A stretch of 64,000 bases of DNA from Metridium senile. Its lineage: Eukaryota; Cnidaria; Anthozoa; Actiniaria; Metridiidae. The position numbers and the translations under genes are program-made. This document shows, in pieces, positions 46,242-57,984 of this stretch (position 1 is the stretch's first letter; each line of letters begins with the position of its first letter). Where the stretch lies: contig OX459096.1 in the NCBI GenBank assembly GCA_949775045.1, forward strand, positions 30,021,475 to 30,085,474, written 5' to 3'. The notes under the pieces are model-generated. The model worked only from the letters and a program-made list of their open reading frames with translations. It was not told where the DNA came from and ran no database searches.

Positions 46242-47824
46242 AGTAATTTGTGAACAATTCTAAAAGTGGGTACAAAATGTTTTCAAACCAAATACTTTCT
46301 GTGAAACCAATAATGTATAATGAAAGTCTAAATTTGCAGTCTGACAATCTATTTTTTTTTGTGGAAAGAAATATTGTTTTGGTTTCATTTTGTTTGGAAG
46401 GTGAGATATTTGCTTATATTTTCCACATAACTGTGTGGGGATTGCTGTAGTTCTTATTCACTTTCCCAAAGAAAAACTTTATGTATATAAAAATATGAAT
46501 ATTCTTCGTTACTGTTTCATACAAAATTCCATTAAGTTACAATCATATTGAACATAAATATTTTTTTCAAAATAAACTATTTGCATGTGATCAAAACACA
46601 TAATTAAAATTTCTGTCTTCTAAAAATTCTCCAGTAGGAGGGTTGCAAGAAGCTGAATGCATCTCATTGCAAACATTGAAAATGACAGTCTGAAGCATAT
46701 ACTGCTAAAATGTCATGTGCAATGAGGCAGAAATAATTTTATTGAAAACTTGTCATTCATTCATCTGTTTAAAATTTGCACAGGTGATGAAGCATCTCGC
46801 AATTCCTACCTATGCTTAAATTAAAATTTGTGAAAACAATGTTATTAAGAATTACATTACTATTGTTATTGTTATAATTATATTGACACATCAGTGAAGT
46901 TCAGTGATTTTGCCTGTTTGGGGTCCTGCATTTGTCTATACATACATACATACACTATACATTACACTTTGTTGGCAAATTTCTTGAAACAATAACCATT
47001 TTGAAAACAAATTGAAGTTCTCAATTCTAATACACAAGTTTAGGGTTTTAAATGTTTAAATGACAAACTTATAATTAATTTCATTAATTAGTTTAATGAG
47101 AAGGCTTACTATGAGACTCTCAGTACCGTTAAGTCACTTACAAAAACTTATGATGAATTGTTGACATTATTTTGACATTTTTTCATATCAATCGGACCAA
47201 TCAGATACACGTTTATATGGAGAGGCAGAGTTTATATCGAGAGGCAGAGTTAATATTGATCAGAGGAAGAGACTTTAGAAATTTTGATCTCTGAGATTGG
47301 TCCGATTGAGATGAAAAAATGTCAAAATAATGTCAAACAATTAATCAAAAGTTTTTGTGAGTGACTAAAGTACAGTGAGTCACAAAGTGCATGCATGTTT
47401 AGTATGTGAGAGTCAAATTGATATCTGTTTTAGTTTTTAATAAGATGTAGTGCCAAACTTTCATATACCACTGACAGAAAAATTCTAATTGGCATAAATT
47501 AAAATAATATATCAATTGACAGAAACCATGGTACTGAACATGTTTAATGTACAATACAATTAATTGTTTTGTTAGTATATAGTTGCAAGACAGGTGATTG
47601 CTAGCCAGGTGGATAATCTTTATCAAGTGTCTTTTCATACGCAGAACATGATTTTTAATAAAATTGAATGTGACATTGACAATGTTTTTTGTAATTACTT
47701 GCATGCATAATTGTTATTATTGTTTTGCTTTTCTAGACCAGTAAACATTTTTCTTTAATTGTTGGCAATATTACGTGCGTTTATGTCAAAAAGCAAATAA
47801 ATCCGCCCTCCCTCTTTGCTGATG
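46242..47824. other. Unique core of the transposon, right part
   Basis: AT-rich 3' flank of the CXC exon with a short CATA microsatellite (about 46940-46965) and one palindromic MITE (47120-47376). I see no other gene. Confidence 0.5.
47120..47376. mobile_element. Palindromic MITE nested in the large transposon
   Basis: About 75-bp arms: AAGTCACTTACAAAAACTTA and TTGACATTATTTTGACATTT on the left, mirrored on the right (about 47290-47372). GAGAGGCAGAGTT occurs twice in the centre. Confidence 0.8.
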
Positions 47825-49829
47825 CATTGGGACACACTGGGACGGAGAAGGATACACTGGGATGCATGGGGATAGACAGGGATTCAGTGGGATACACTGA
47901 GATACCCAGAAATACATTTGGATGCACGGGGATAGACAGAGGTGCAGTGGGATACATAGGGATACACGGGGATACAAGGGGATACAAGGGGATACACAGG
48001 GATGCACTGGGATGCACAGGGATGCAGTAGGATGCACTGTGATACAGCGGGATACAAGGGGATACACGGGGATACACGGGGATACACAGGGATGCTGTGG
48101 GATACACTGGGATGCACCGGGATACACATGGATACACGGGGATACACAGGGATACACGGGGATACACTGGGATACACAGGGATACACAGGGATGCTGTGG
48201 GATACACTGGGATACAAGGGGATACAGGGGGATACACTGGGATACAAGGGGATACAGGGGGATACACAGGGATACACTGGGATACAAGGGGATACACAGG
48301 GATACACAGGGATGCTGTGGGATACACTGGGATACAAGGGGATACACAGGGATACACGGGGATACACAGGGATACACGGGGATACACTGGGATACAAGGG
48401 GATACACTGGGATACACTGGGATACACAGGGATGCTGTGGGATACACGGGGATGCTGTGGGATACAGGGGGATACACTGGGATACACGGGGATACACAGG
48501 GATACACGGGAATACACAGGGATACACTGGGATGAACTGGGATACACTGGGATACAGTGGGATACACGGGGAGACACAGGGATACACGGGGATACACAGG
48601 GATACACGGGGATACACTGGGATACAAGGGGATACACTGGGATACACTGGGATGAACTGGGATACACTGGGATACACTGGGATACACGGGGATACACTGG
48701 GATACACTGGGATACACGGGGATACACTGGGATACACTGGGATACACGGGGATACACGGGGATACACGGGGATGCTGTGGGATACACTGGGATACACTGG
48801 GATACACAGGGATACACAGGGATACACTGGGATACACAGGGATACACAGGGAAGCTGTGGGATACACTGGGATACACTGGGATACACTGGGATGCTGTGG
48901 GATACACGGGGATGCTGTGGGATACAGGGGGATACACTGGGATACAAGGGGATACACAGGGATACACGGGGATACACAGGGATACACTGGGATACAAGGG
49001 GATACACAGGGATACACGGGGATACACTGGGATACACGGGGATACACGGGGATACATGGGGATACACGGGGATACACAGGGATGCTGTGGGATACACTGG
49101 GATACACTGGGATACACTGGGATACACTGGGATACACTGGGATACACGGGGATACACAGGGATGCTGTGCGATACACTGGGATACACTGGGATACACAGG
49201 GATACACAGGGATACACTGGGATACACAGGGATACACAGGGATACACTGGGATACACTGGGATACACTGGGATACACCGAGATACACAGTGATACACAGG
49301 GATACACAGGGATACACAGGGATACACAGGGATGCTGTGGGATACACTGGGATGCTGTGGGATACACGGGGATACACTGGGATACAAGGGGATACAGGGG
49401 GATACACTGGGATACACTGGGATACACTGGGATACACAGGGATACACTGGGATACACTGGGATACATGGGGATACACGGGGATGCTGTGGGATACACTGG
49501 GATACACTGGAATACACAGGGATACACAGGGATACAAGGGGATACACTGGGATACACAGGGATACACTGGGATACAAGGGGATACAGGGGGATACAGGGG
49601 GATACACTGGGATACACAGGGATACACTGGGATACACTGGGATACACAGGGATACACAGGGATACACTGGGATACACAGGGATACACTGGGATACACTGG
49701 GATACACTGGGATACACTGGGATACACAGGGATGCTGTGGGATACACTGGGATACACTGGGATACACTGGGATACACTGGGATACGGTGGGATACGGTGG
49801 GATACACAGGGATGCTGTGGGATACACTG
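47825..49829 (-). repeat. Right subterminal satellite, same 10-bp unit inverted, about 200 copies
   Basis: Units read GGGATACACT and variants on the + strand. The 10-bp register holds from end to end with no indel that I can find, even in the degenerate inner part (47825-47950). Variant GGGATGCTGTG units recur about a dozen times here but are rare in the left array, whose marker is CACAGGGAAGCTGTG (present once here, about 48845). Open frames through it are artefacts. Confidence 0.97.
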
Positions 49830-49901
49830 AAAAATATGAGGATGCATAGCATTGGAGATAAAATATATACAGAGAGAGATACAAAGAGATATATAGGTAT
49901 A

Positions 49902-49937
49902 GATACAGTATAATAAGGCATACACGAAGTACCTACC
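49902..49937 (-). repeat. Right terminal inverted repeat
   Basis: Reads GGTAGGTACTTCGTGTATGC on the - strand from 49937 inward, then TTATTATACTGTATC. Matches the left TIR at 34 of 36 positions. Confidence 0.9.
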
Positions 49938-49945
49938 CATAGTAC
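49938..49945. repeat. Target-site duplication, right copy (CATAGTAC)
   Basis: Exact direct repeat of 31795-31802, immediately outside the right TIR. Confidence 0.9.
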
Positions 49946-50253
49946 TTTATGTTGCTTATACAAAGTGTCTCATTACACAGGTAAATGTAAAACTTGCTAT
50001 GATCAGTGGTATAGGCACCATAATTGCACTGTCAATTTTATTCTTTTCTGTTAATTGAAACCAATTGTTTTCAAACCATTTAACGAAGTAAAGGTGGGAA
50101 AAGGTTTTATTATCATTTACTAATTTATGGTATTGGGCTACCTGTGACACAGCGAAGTGCGTCTGAGAGACTGGGATTGAGTGAAATTCAAAATGGCGGA
50201 CTTTATTGATAACTTAACATAACAACTTTTTATCTCAAAAATTCCTCAGTAAT
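49946..50253 (+). promoter_or_regulatory. CMC4 upstream region with short upstream frame
   Basis: About 300 bp between the transposon and the CMC4 start. It contains AAAATGGCGG at 50191-50200, a YY1-like element common in promoters of mitochondrial genes. The ATG in that motif opens a 9-codon upstream frame (50193-50222) that ends before the CMC4 ATG. Function is inferred. Confidence 0.45.
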
Positions 50254-50575
50254 ATGGCAGGTGGAAAATCAGAAGCTTGCAGCAAAGAAGCTTGTGCTAT
50301 ACAGAAATGTCTGCAAGGTATTTGCTATCATTATAGTTGATTTTTGATAAGTTCTCCTCTCCTCCAGGTCTCCTTTTCTCTCCCCTCGTCTCCTCAATGT
50401 TTTCATTTTAAATGTTCTTCTTCACACAGAAAACCGGTACAAGGAAAGCCGTTGCATACAAGTTATCGACTTCCTAAAAGTATGCTGTCAAAGGAACTCT
50501 GAGTCCAATTCAACACATTGTACTGGTTTCAGACAAAACAGCACTCAGACTAAATCATCAAGTATAGGGAAATAG
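50254..50575 (+). CDS. CMC4: CMC4 (p8, twin CX9C protein) homologue, 2 exons
   Basis: Exons 50254-50317 and 50430-50575, GT/AG, 69 aa; human CMC4 (p8MTCP1) is 68 aa. Twin CX9C small proteins fold in the mitochondrial intermembrane space through Mia40-driven disulfides. The pairs Cys9-x9-Cys19 and Cys30-x9-Cys40 are visible, with extra Cys14, Cys41 and Cys52 in family positions. ACAIQKCLQENRYKESRC closely follows the CMC4 core, and CTGFRQ near the end matches its third-disulfide region. The start is the first ATG of the main frame; an upstream 9-codon frame precedes it. The gene is divergent from the RRM gene at 31748, with the 18.1-kb transposon between them. Confidence 0.92.
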
Positions 50576-52747
50576 AAAACACCTAAAAGGCCGAGGGTGT
50601 CATATAACACATGCATGTATGTATTACCGTTATGTAATGCAATGAAATATCCAGGAGGAGAGAAGGATGGCAACTCAGATCTGAAAAGGGGGATGGTCGT
50701 CATTACTTTTAGTAGTTGAAATGAGTACAGCTTTATATTACTATTAAAGCTTATAATTAGGGAAGATCCACAATAGGTTTGGCAAGATGCAGGATCTGGT
50801 GACGTTTGGAAGCAGGGATTTTAGATGCCAGCCATCATGAATTGTAACAGTAAAATCTAAATTTCAAATATATTATAAAACTCATGAAACATTTTTTAAA
50901 GGAATCATAACTATTGTAAGTAAGATAACAAATTAACTTGAATTTTCTCACCCACATTTACTTTTACCTTGACAATTTTAGTAAAATAGAACAGAATATT
51001 ACAGCCACTCACATTGTGTATATTACGTAAAATATAAAGACCTGTATTGAAGCATTTTTTGCACATTGCAGTCACATGAGTTCCAATGAGAATGAGAAGT
51101 TAGGGAGGTTTCATTATTAGTTTATGGGGGGAGGGGGTCGGCAAAATCACCTGTTGTCTTTTCCAAATATTACACAACCCCCCTTAAAAAATATCATAAC
51201 CCCCCTATATTTGCCTAGTTTATAACTAACGCTGCATACAATTAGTAACAACCCCCTTTCCCCCTGTATAGCTTCCGTGTCCCTAACAACGTGACCCAAC
51301 CCCCATCAATAATCAACTCAGTCACTAAGAAAGCAACAAGCTCGACGACCATGACCTGATGTCATCAGACCACGTGACAAAATCACAGGTAGCCCTAAAC
51401 TTGTTTTTATTGAAATTAAAATCGCATTTTCGGTGGGAAAAAAAATATTTGATGGAAATTTTGATAATGTTTTTGAAATCAGCATTATTTTTTACATGAA
51501 ATAAGTTCAAATCGAAAAGTATCTGAGGGTCCCTTTAACATCCACATATGTAGAACATCTCCAATTGGCTGGGAATGCTTCTAGCCACATCAATGATTAG
51601 TTCATCCTATTCAGACATGTTTTTGTTTAAATAGAATAAAATAATAGTTTTATGTTAACTGGGGATTCCTTGGCTACCATAGCCACACCCTTGCTAATGA
51701 AGTTGAAGAAAACATTTCATGTTTTTACACTAATTTGCAGGGTTGAAGCAGTAAACTGTCTTTTTAAAGCTGCTTTGAACTCCATATTTGCTATTAGGTT
51801 GTAGATGGTCCTCTTTCAAACGCTTTTACACTTTTTGGATTTAAACAGAAATATATAATATTTTAAAACGTTGCAATTGCTAAACAACGTCAAGTTATCT
51901 GTATTTAAGCCATTTATGTCGAACGCGTTACTTATGTACGTTTCCACCCAATTTAAATTTCTGTCTTGCTACATACGCAGGCTAACCCAAATTAGAACCT
52001 AGCCTCTGGGACTAAGAACTTGTGTTTCAAAAATTTCTACATGATATCGAAAAACAAAAGACAGAATCATTAAAATTACAAAATAAAGATTTGAATTGGG
52101 TGGAAACTTACATAGCAACTCGTTAGCCAAATAGGTATATTATATTTAAAAAACATTACACTGATTGTGTTTTCTTACACTGTATGATTGTAATTATCAG
52201 TCATATTTTCATTTAGTAACCGCTAATGTTGTTAATAGTTTGACATCGGGCAATTAGTAACAATTAAAGCATAAGGCTAAGAGGCTATATATACGTTTGT
52301 TTTCGTTGGGCAAAGACTTACATATGAAAAACTCTTATTCCTATTTGATTACACTGACCTAATTCTGTGGTAACGGCCCAAAATAGCAACTTCACCACAT
52401 TGATTCACCGCTAATTAAGTAAACTTTAAAGTATTTTCTATTCATCTGTTTATCCGTTGTTTAAACCCATGATCAATAAAAAACCTTAGATCAGAAACTA
52501 AGTAGCAAAGTTCAGCGAAGCTAAGTAAATGCTATAAAACTCTTAAAACAAATATAACCCATTACTACATATTAGACCCATGGATCTCGGGCTGATTAAA
52601 TTGTTACTCATAACATTATTTGTTAAATAATTAATAATATCATGGCCATTCAGCAAAGCACTTGTCCTTTGAAAGGTTATATAACTAATTTCTAATATTC
52701 CGGCATCTGTGTGGCATGATCAAATAGTTATCGGTTCGGTTCCGACA
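50576..52747. other. CMC4 downstream region
   Basis: CMC4 3' UTR, then AT-rich DNA. A C-rich stretch with ACAACCCCCC words lies at about 51130-51310 and looks like a repeat fragment. One MITE lies at 51925-52122. No gene recognised. Confidence 0.45.
51925..52122. mobile_element. Inverted-repeat MITE
   Basis: CGCGTTACTTATGTACGTTT and CCACCCAATTTAAATTTCTG on the left are mirrored imperfectly on the right (AGATTTGAATTGGGTGG, AAACTTACATAGCAACTCG). Confidence 0.65.
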
Positions 52748-52986
52748 CCTATAAATGTTTTGTAATGGTAGCTCGCGTTTGGAGTTTACCGGACTGATCG
52801 GCTAGTTTAGTTCGGGTGAATATTCGTGCTAGGTGTCGCTTCTAGTGCGGTGATGTATTATTCAAGATTGTCACTATAGGGTGTGGTCTTTTTCACGTGT
52901 ATTGAACGCTAAAATAACATCAACTAAGCTGAACAATCTGTATGTAGCACTTCTAAATCGTTACAAATATCCATCGTCAAGGAGCC
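52748..52986 (+). promoter_or_regulatory. Candidate promoter and 5' UTR exon of the calcium sensor gene
   Basis: TATAAATG at 52750 lies about 30 bp before a plausible start of transcription near 52780. A strong donor, GCC|GTAAGT, follows at 52986, and the coding exon of the calcium sensor has a good acceptor at 55245. The link between them is an inference from splice signals. Confidence 0.4.
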
Positions 52987-55245
52987 GTAAGTAGAGATTA
53001 AATTAAAACAAGTGACAAAAACATCGACAAATGACATGAATCAACACAAACCTACGCTAATTCATGTGTTATTTTTTGGTTTCGAGTTAAGTTCAATTAC
53101 AAGTGGTTGGCAGTGACGCGAATATTTTCAAGGATTTCTTGGACTCGCTCATTAGGCATTATTGATGACCACAGAGGGCCCACCGTCTTCCCGCCTGCAT
53201 TTAGCCAGTTATTATTGGATAGTAAATTGTAAATCAATTATACACAAATGTACACGGCTGCATTGATAACTACGAGCATTTGCGTTTAGAAACAAAAGCT
53301 TTTAAAACTCAGCGGGCAGTGAAGAAGAAATTATCCAAAAGGCAAGAAAACGTTGGTTGGTGCAGCTAAAGCAGTCTGCGTGAGTTTAGGTACAGTTCCT
53401 TTTTATTATTCTTTGATTCTTTGTTTTTTTTTTTTGTTTAAGTATAAAGTATACTTCAAAAAGCCGAGCAATTCACGTTCCATTGTATACTGGATTATGT
53501 GGAAAACGAAAATCTATTCTTGTCATTTAAAAAAAGACATCTTTTTAAAATAGACGAAGACGAAGTAGTCTGGCGTTTTTTCGTGTGTGGCTCCACATAT
53601 AGATGAAGCAAGATAAAATAGCACATAAAGTTAACAATGGCTTTCTTATCAGGAATTCATCAGGAAAAATGTGGTTAAAAGATGTATCGAAAATCCCTTA
53701 ACAGGGCATGGTAGTATGCTTGATCAAGAGATATGGACAACTCACAAAAAAATCCTTTCATTGTTAAATTAGCGAGGTCCAGGTGCTAAGATCTTTAGGT
53801 GATTCTAAAAAAGAATTTTTAATGCGTAGTGCGAAATATCGTCATATCGTTGAGCATTTTGGAAGTGCCTTATCAGTTTGCTACTCACAACTTAATCTCC
53901 GATCATTCATAACGCGATATCGATCAAAATTTGTCGCAATGCTATGGTCATTTATGGAGCACATCATTGAAAACGAGAATTAAATGGGGATCCCACTTAA
54001 AGAGTATGTTTACAATTTCTTCTTTTTGTATTGTATATATTTGCATCAGAGGGCGTGTAATGTTGATACGTAATACTTTACATTTAATAAAAAATCCATT
54101 TTCGATAAAAATCAGTACAATATAGATCAAAACACAAAACTGTGTTTGATTCTGTAATCTCTATAATCTATATTGTGAATTGGAAGCGGAAACATCTTTC
54201 AATTGGAATTCCTTTGCAAGTTTTCGATGCGATTAGTTTGCTCATAAAGAGAACCTCAGAAGCGAGAATAAAATTCACGAAAGCGAATTAAATTTTCGTT
54301 TTACTTTGAAGCTGTTAAGTTTTTTTTTTTAAATAAAGACAAACGACCAAATTCATTGTATATGTTTTGGCTGTAAACTTAGCGAATGATGACAACACAA
54401 GACATTCATGCTGTTTTGTAATTGGTGGACTGGCACTGTCCTTCATCCATAATGCACTCATCTGAATTACTCAAAAAAACTCTAATTCGTGTTGGCTGAT
54501 CAATTTTTAATCAAGAAGAAAAGTAGCTACACTTATCCAGTGTTTGAGACAAAGAAAGAAAAACTTTCACGATTTCTTCCGATAAACTGTTCGAAATGAA
54601 TAAAAAAAATGGAACGATCTCTCAAGAAAAAACAGGCCACTGTGTAAGGTATGCCTGTACATTGGGCTTGCGTCGAAGTTTGGTTTTTGTTGATGTGGCG
54701 ATAAGTTGCCGTATTATAGTCACGAGGTGAAAAGATATATCTTTTAAATCTCCTTGAAAGGCTGTCTTACCGCAAGTACAGTACTCACACCACAGTATAG
54801 GCGAAGTTTGCTCAACACTGGCTAAACTTTGATACAATTGTCATCAATGACCTATGGTCACGAAAAGATTCAAACATTGTTATTACGTCTTTGCTAAAAC
54901 AACAACACATTCCTTTGAAAATGTCGCTGCAGAAAACGATGGCAAAGTCCAAAAAATTACAATAAAATACAATAACAAATTGACAAAGAATAAACTAGAC
55001 TAATCCGAGTTATTTTGATGATTCTTTGATTAAAACTAAAAAGCTTTCTTTAAAAATAAACTCATTGGAGCCAAAACATAGTTTAAAAAAAAGAGAGACA
55101 TTCCCTGTCGTCGTGTATGAAATCATTTGTCGACGCAGTTTCATTCGTTACCGTCGTTGTTTTTATGAATTCTTCGAATGAATTATGCACCCTCATTAAA
55201 TATTAATCTTAATCGTTTTTTTCTATTATTGTCATAAATCAACAG
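52987..55245. other. Probable 5' UTR intron of the calcium sensor gene
   Basis: AT-rich DNA between the candidate UTR donor and the acceptor at 55245. I see no repeat family or further exon that I can support. Confidence 0.4.
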
Positions 55246-55253
55246 AAAAAGAA

Positions 55254-55829
55254 ATGGGTCACAAAAAATCTAAGCTACAGCCCGGAGACCTGGAAGACTT
55301 GATGGAAGGTACACACTTCACTCGTAAAGAAATCGAGGATTGGTACCATGGCTTCATGAAGAGTTGCCCAAGCGGTTTCGTCAGTTTAAAAGAATTCCAA
55401 CAAATGTACGCTCAGTTTTTCGACGGAGATGCTGACGACTTTGCTATGCATGTTTTTCGTAGTTTTGATTGCGACAAAAGTGGTATGATCGATTTTAAAG
55501 AGTTTATGCAGTCATTATCAATGACATCACGCGGTAGCCTGGACGAGAAACTTGAGTGGGCTTTTCGTATTTATGACATCGATGGCGATGGGCAAATCTC
55601 CCAGTTTGAAATGTTGGAAATCATCAAATGTCTGTACAAGCTGTACCCTAAGAAGAACTGGTCCAGCCAAGCGACACCAAAGCAGCGCACCCAAATGATT
55701 TTCCAAAAGTTTGATAAAGACAATGATGGGTATTTATCTGTGGAAGAGTTCAAAATTGGTGCCCTAGAGGACCCCGTGTTGGTAGCCATTATGCAAAACA
55801 AAACCAAACGAAGAACTGACGTAGATTGA
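55254..55829 (+). CDS. Neuronal calcium sensor family protein (hippocalcin/visinin-like), 191 aa
   Basis: A complete frame in one exon, with an acceptor (AAATCAACAG) nine bases before the ATG implying a 5' UTR intron. MGHKKSK at the N-terminus is an N-myristoylation signal (Gly2, Ser6). EF-hand 1 is degenerate (CPSGF in place of a normal loop), as in all NCS proteins. EF2 loop 72-83 (DCDKSGMIDFKE), EF3 loop 108-119 (DIDGDGQISQFE) and EF4 loop 154-165 (DKDNDGYLSVEE) keep the acidic ligands and the final Glu. The length is the family's usual 190-195 aa. NCS proteins switch membrane binding on calcium and regulate receptors, channels and kinases. The coding part lacks the introns seen in vertebrate relatives. 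Whether it is NCS-1, hippocalcin or visinin-like needs a tree. Confidence 0.92.
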   Translation: MGHKKSKLQPGDLEDLMEGTHFTRKEIEDWYHGFMKSCPSGFVSLKEFQQMYAQFFDGDADDFAMHVFRSFDCDKSGMIDFKEFMQSLSMTSRGSLDEKLEWAFRIYDIDGDGQISQFEMLEIIKCLYKLYPKKNWSSQATPKQRTQMIFQKFDKDNDGYLSVEEFKIGALEDPVLVAIMQNKTKRRTDVD

Positions 55830-57127
55830 TGTCAAAAGTACTAGATTACATTGATCTGGTATGGATGACATTGTTGATCACTAGTTTTACTAACTGAAAA
55901 CCGCTTTGGTCAAAGCTTGTTTCCTTATTCCTCAATATAGTAACCCACGACCTGTTACCGGGATCCCTGTGTTATTAAACGTCACAGGAAGCCCAAATCG
56001 GTAACAACAATTGAACTTTGGTCAAACTGGTCGTATATGGTGGTGTATTTTGCATCTTTTGTAAAGCATGATGTAGATGATTAGTCATTTTGACGAATGG
56101 GTGTATCTCAGCTCCTCTCCCCCTCTAGTGTTGGGAAGTATATTTGTATACAAGAGGAGACTCTACCCCTCACTAGTGTTTGGGAAGTCTTATATCTAGC
56201 GGTTTGTAAACAATTCCCTGTTTGTTAGGTCTTTGCTAGGTTTATATATTTAGCTTAAACTAGGGGGTGACTTGCCCTTTCGAAACAAGTCAGGTTAGGT
56301 TAGCCGGTCTAAACAAGAGGTGACTTTCTCCTCCCCCGCTAGTAATGGGTTAGATGTCTCGAGTGTAAGTTAGTCTTTTAACTCAGTGAACATAAATTAC
56401 ATTTTGCCTCCCTTGGTAGGTTTGAGGGTATAGTTCATGATATAAATAGTATTGGACGAACGAAGATAGTTTGCTTTTTCTTCAAGCTTTACTTATTATT
56501 CGGTTGGTGTCAGTCAATAGAAATGTGTCAAAAAACGTTTTAATATGGGACTGGCGTGTTGACGTGAAGCCTAGAGATAGGCTAAGAGACGAGCTCTAAG
56601 TCTTTGTAAACGTTTTTGAGTAAAAGTATACAACGAATCAAAATATGGCTTTGAATAATTATTATTCACTGGCTAGCCTCGCATGCATGTGGAAATTCTA
56701 TTGTGTTCTAAAGTGAGGCAAGCTAGTCGAGAACAATAGAAGGTCGCCATGTTTGGATTCGGTCTATATTAACGATTTTATTGCCCAACCATTGGTTCGT
56801 AATAATTAATGAATATGTAACATGATTGATGGGTATAACAGATCATATCGATCTCTATAAGATATCATGATTAACACGAATGATCGGCACATTTGATAAC
56901 AGTATCTTCAATATTTAGTAATAAATAGTCCTCGTCTTGGTCATTACCGTATCTGTTTTGATCTTGTTATCTTTGACCTACTGTAATGCGGTAGTTGATA
57001 CTAGAGCCTATCTCAATGCGACACGAATCAGAGAGCTAATCCTGACTTAATCAGTTCTTAATAAGACCCATTGAGTTAATTCTGAGTTAGTCCTAATCCT
57101 GGTGCATATAACAAAACCTATATTTTA

Positions 57128-57270
57128 GAGTAATTTTCATATGACCGTGAAAGAATATAGGCAAACTAATAGTTAGTAGTCAATACTAAACCCATTGTTT
57201 TCTATTGTTGGTTATCAACTACCACAAACTAAATGGTCTATTTTCTTTCAAGGTCATATGAAAATCACTC
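57128..57270. mobile_element. MITE with flanking duplication
   Basis: GAGTAATTTTCATATGACC is mirrored by GGTCATATGAAAATCACTC. A roughly 45-bp block including GTTAGTCCTAATCCTGGTGC lies in the same orientation on both sides (about 57085 and 57282). Confidence 0.65.
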
Positions 57271-57744
57271 TAATCCCGAGTTAGTCCTAATCCTGGTGCA
57301 TATAACGAAACCTATATTTTAATCCCGAGTTAGTGCTAATCCTGGTTTAGCAGTAAAAAAACATTGATTTAATCTTTGGTTAGTGCTAAGAGCTTTGACT
57401 AGTTCTGCCTAAACCCAACTAAACGACTGTACTTAGGACTTGTTTTCATTAGCATAAGCCATAAGTGCGAGTTCAGTGTGTTGTTTTTTACTACTCATTA
57501 CCATTTCTTGTCCTTTTTATCACCTATGGGATAAGCAATACTGATCAGTCTGCGTCTGTTGCCGAGTGCTTATGCTTTGCCTCTAGTGAAAACCATGTGA
57601 ACTGGTCACAGATAGAAACGTGAAAAACCTTTTTTATATATATACCAACACTCCTTACTACATTCTAATATTCTATGCACTCAATTAACATGTTGATTTT
57701 TGCGGAGAGCGGACAACCGGATAACCTCTCGTGGTATGAGAGAG

Positions 57745-57850
57745 AACAGCACATCAAAGCAACTCTATTCACTTGTCGCCCGAGACCGGAATCGAATCCA
57801 AATGACAGGCCAGCGCTTTCTGAGTCATGCTAGAAAGGGCGTGGTATCAT
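57745..57850 (-). repeat. Possible tRNA-derived SINE fragment
   Basis: On the - strand GGATTCGATTCCGG resembles a pol III B box, and TGACTCAGAAAGCGC about 35 bp upstream could be a worn A box. No tail or target duplication was found. Confidence 0.3.
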
Positions 57851-57984
57851 GTGATTTTACATCCCGTGAAGGTACTAAAATAAAACAAAATTGCTAACAT
57901 AAGGCATGGCAATATGTGGTTTTACACCCCTTGCAGGCACATCTGTTAAATAACCCAAAGATACCGACGACTTTGTCCATATTT

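Larger units (their letters stand above)
31803..49937. mobile_element. 18.1-kb DNA transposon with TIRs, 8-bp TSD and subterminal satellite arrays
   Basis: TIRs of 36 bp (31803-31838 and 49902-49937) match at 34 of 36 positions; both start GGTA and share TACTTCGTGTATGCC then TTATTATACTGTATC. The two mismatches are at positions 5-6. Exact CATAGTAC repeats abut both outer ends. Inside each TIR is a short AT-rich leader, then an array of a 10-bp unit in mirrored orientation. The arrays become irregular toward the unique core (44814-47820), which holds a CXC-domain exon and a small MITE. Mirrored subterminal repeats are where transposases commonly bind. An 8-bp duplication occurs with hAT, P, Merlin and Zisupton/KDZ elements. 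No complete transposase is visible, so the superfamily is open and the copy looks non-autonomous. Confidence 0.88.

Noticed and set aside
47781..49963. Long frames over the right array
   Set aside because: Same cause as in the left array; the frames merely extend into unique flanks until the first stop.
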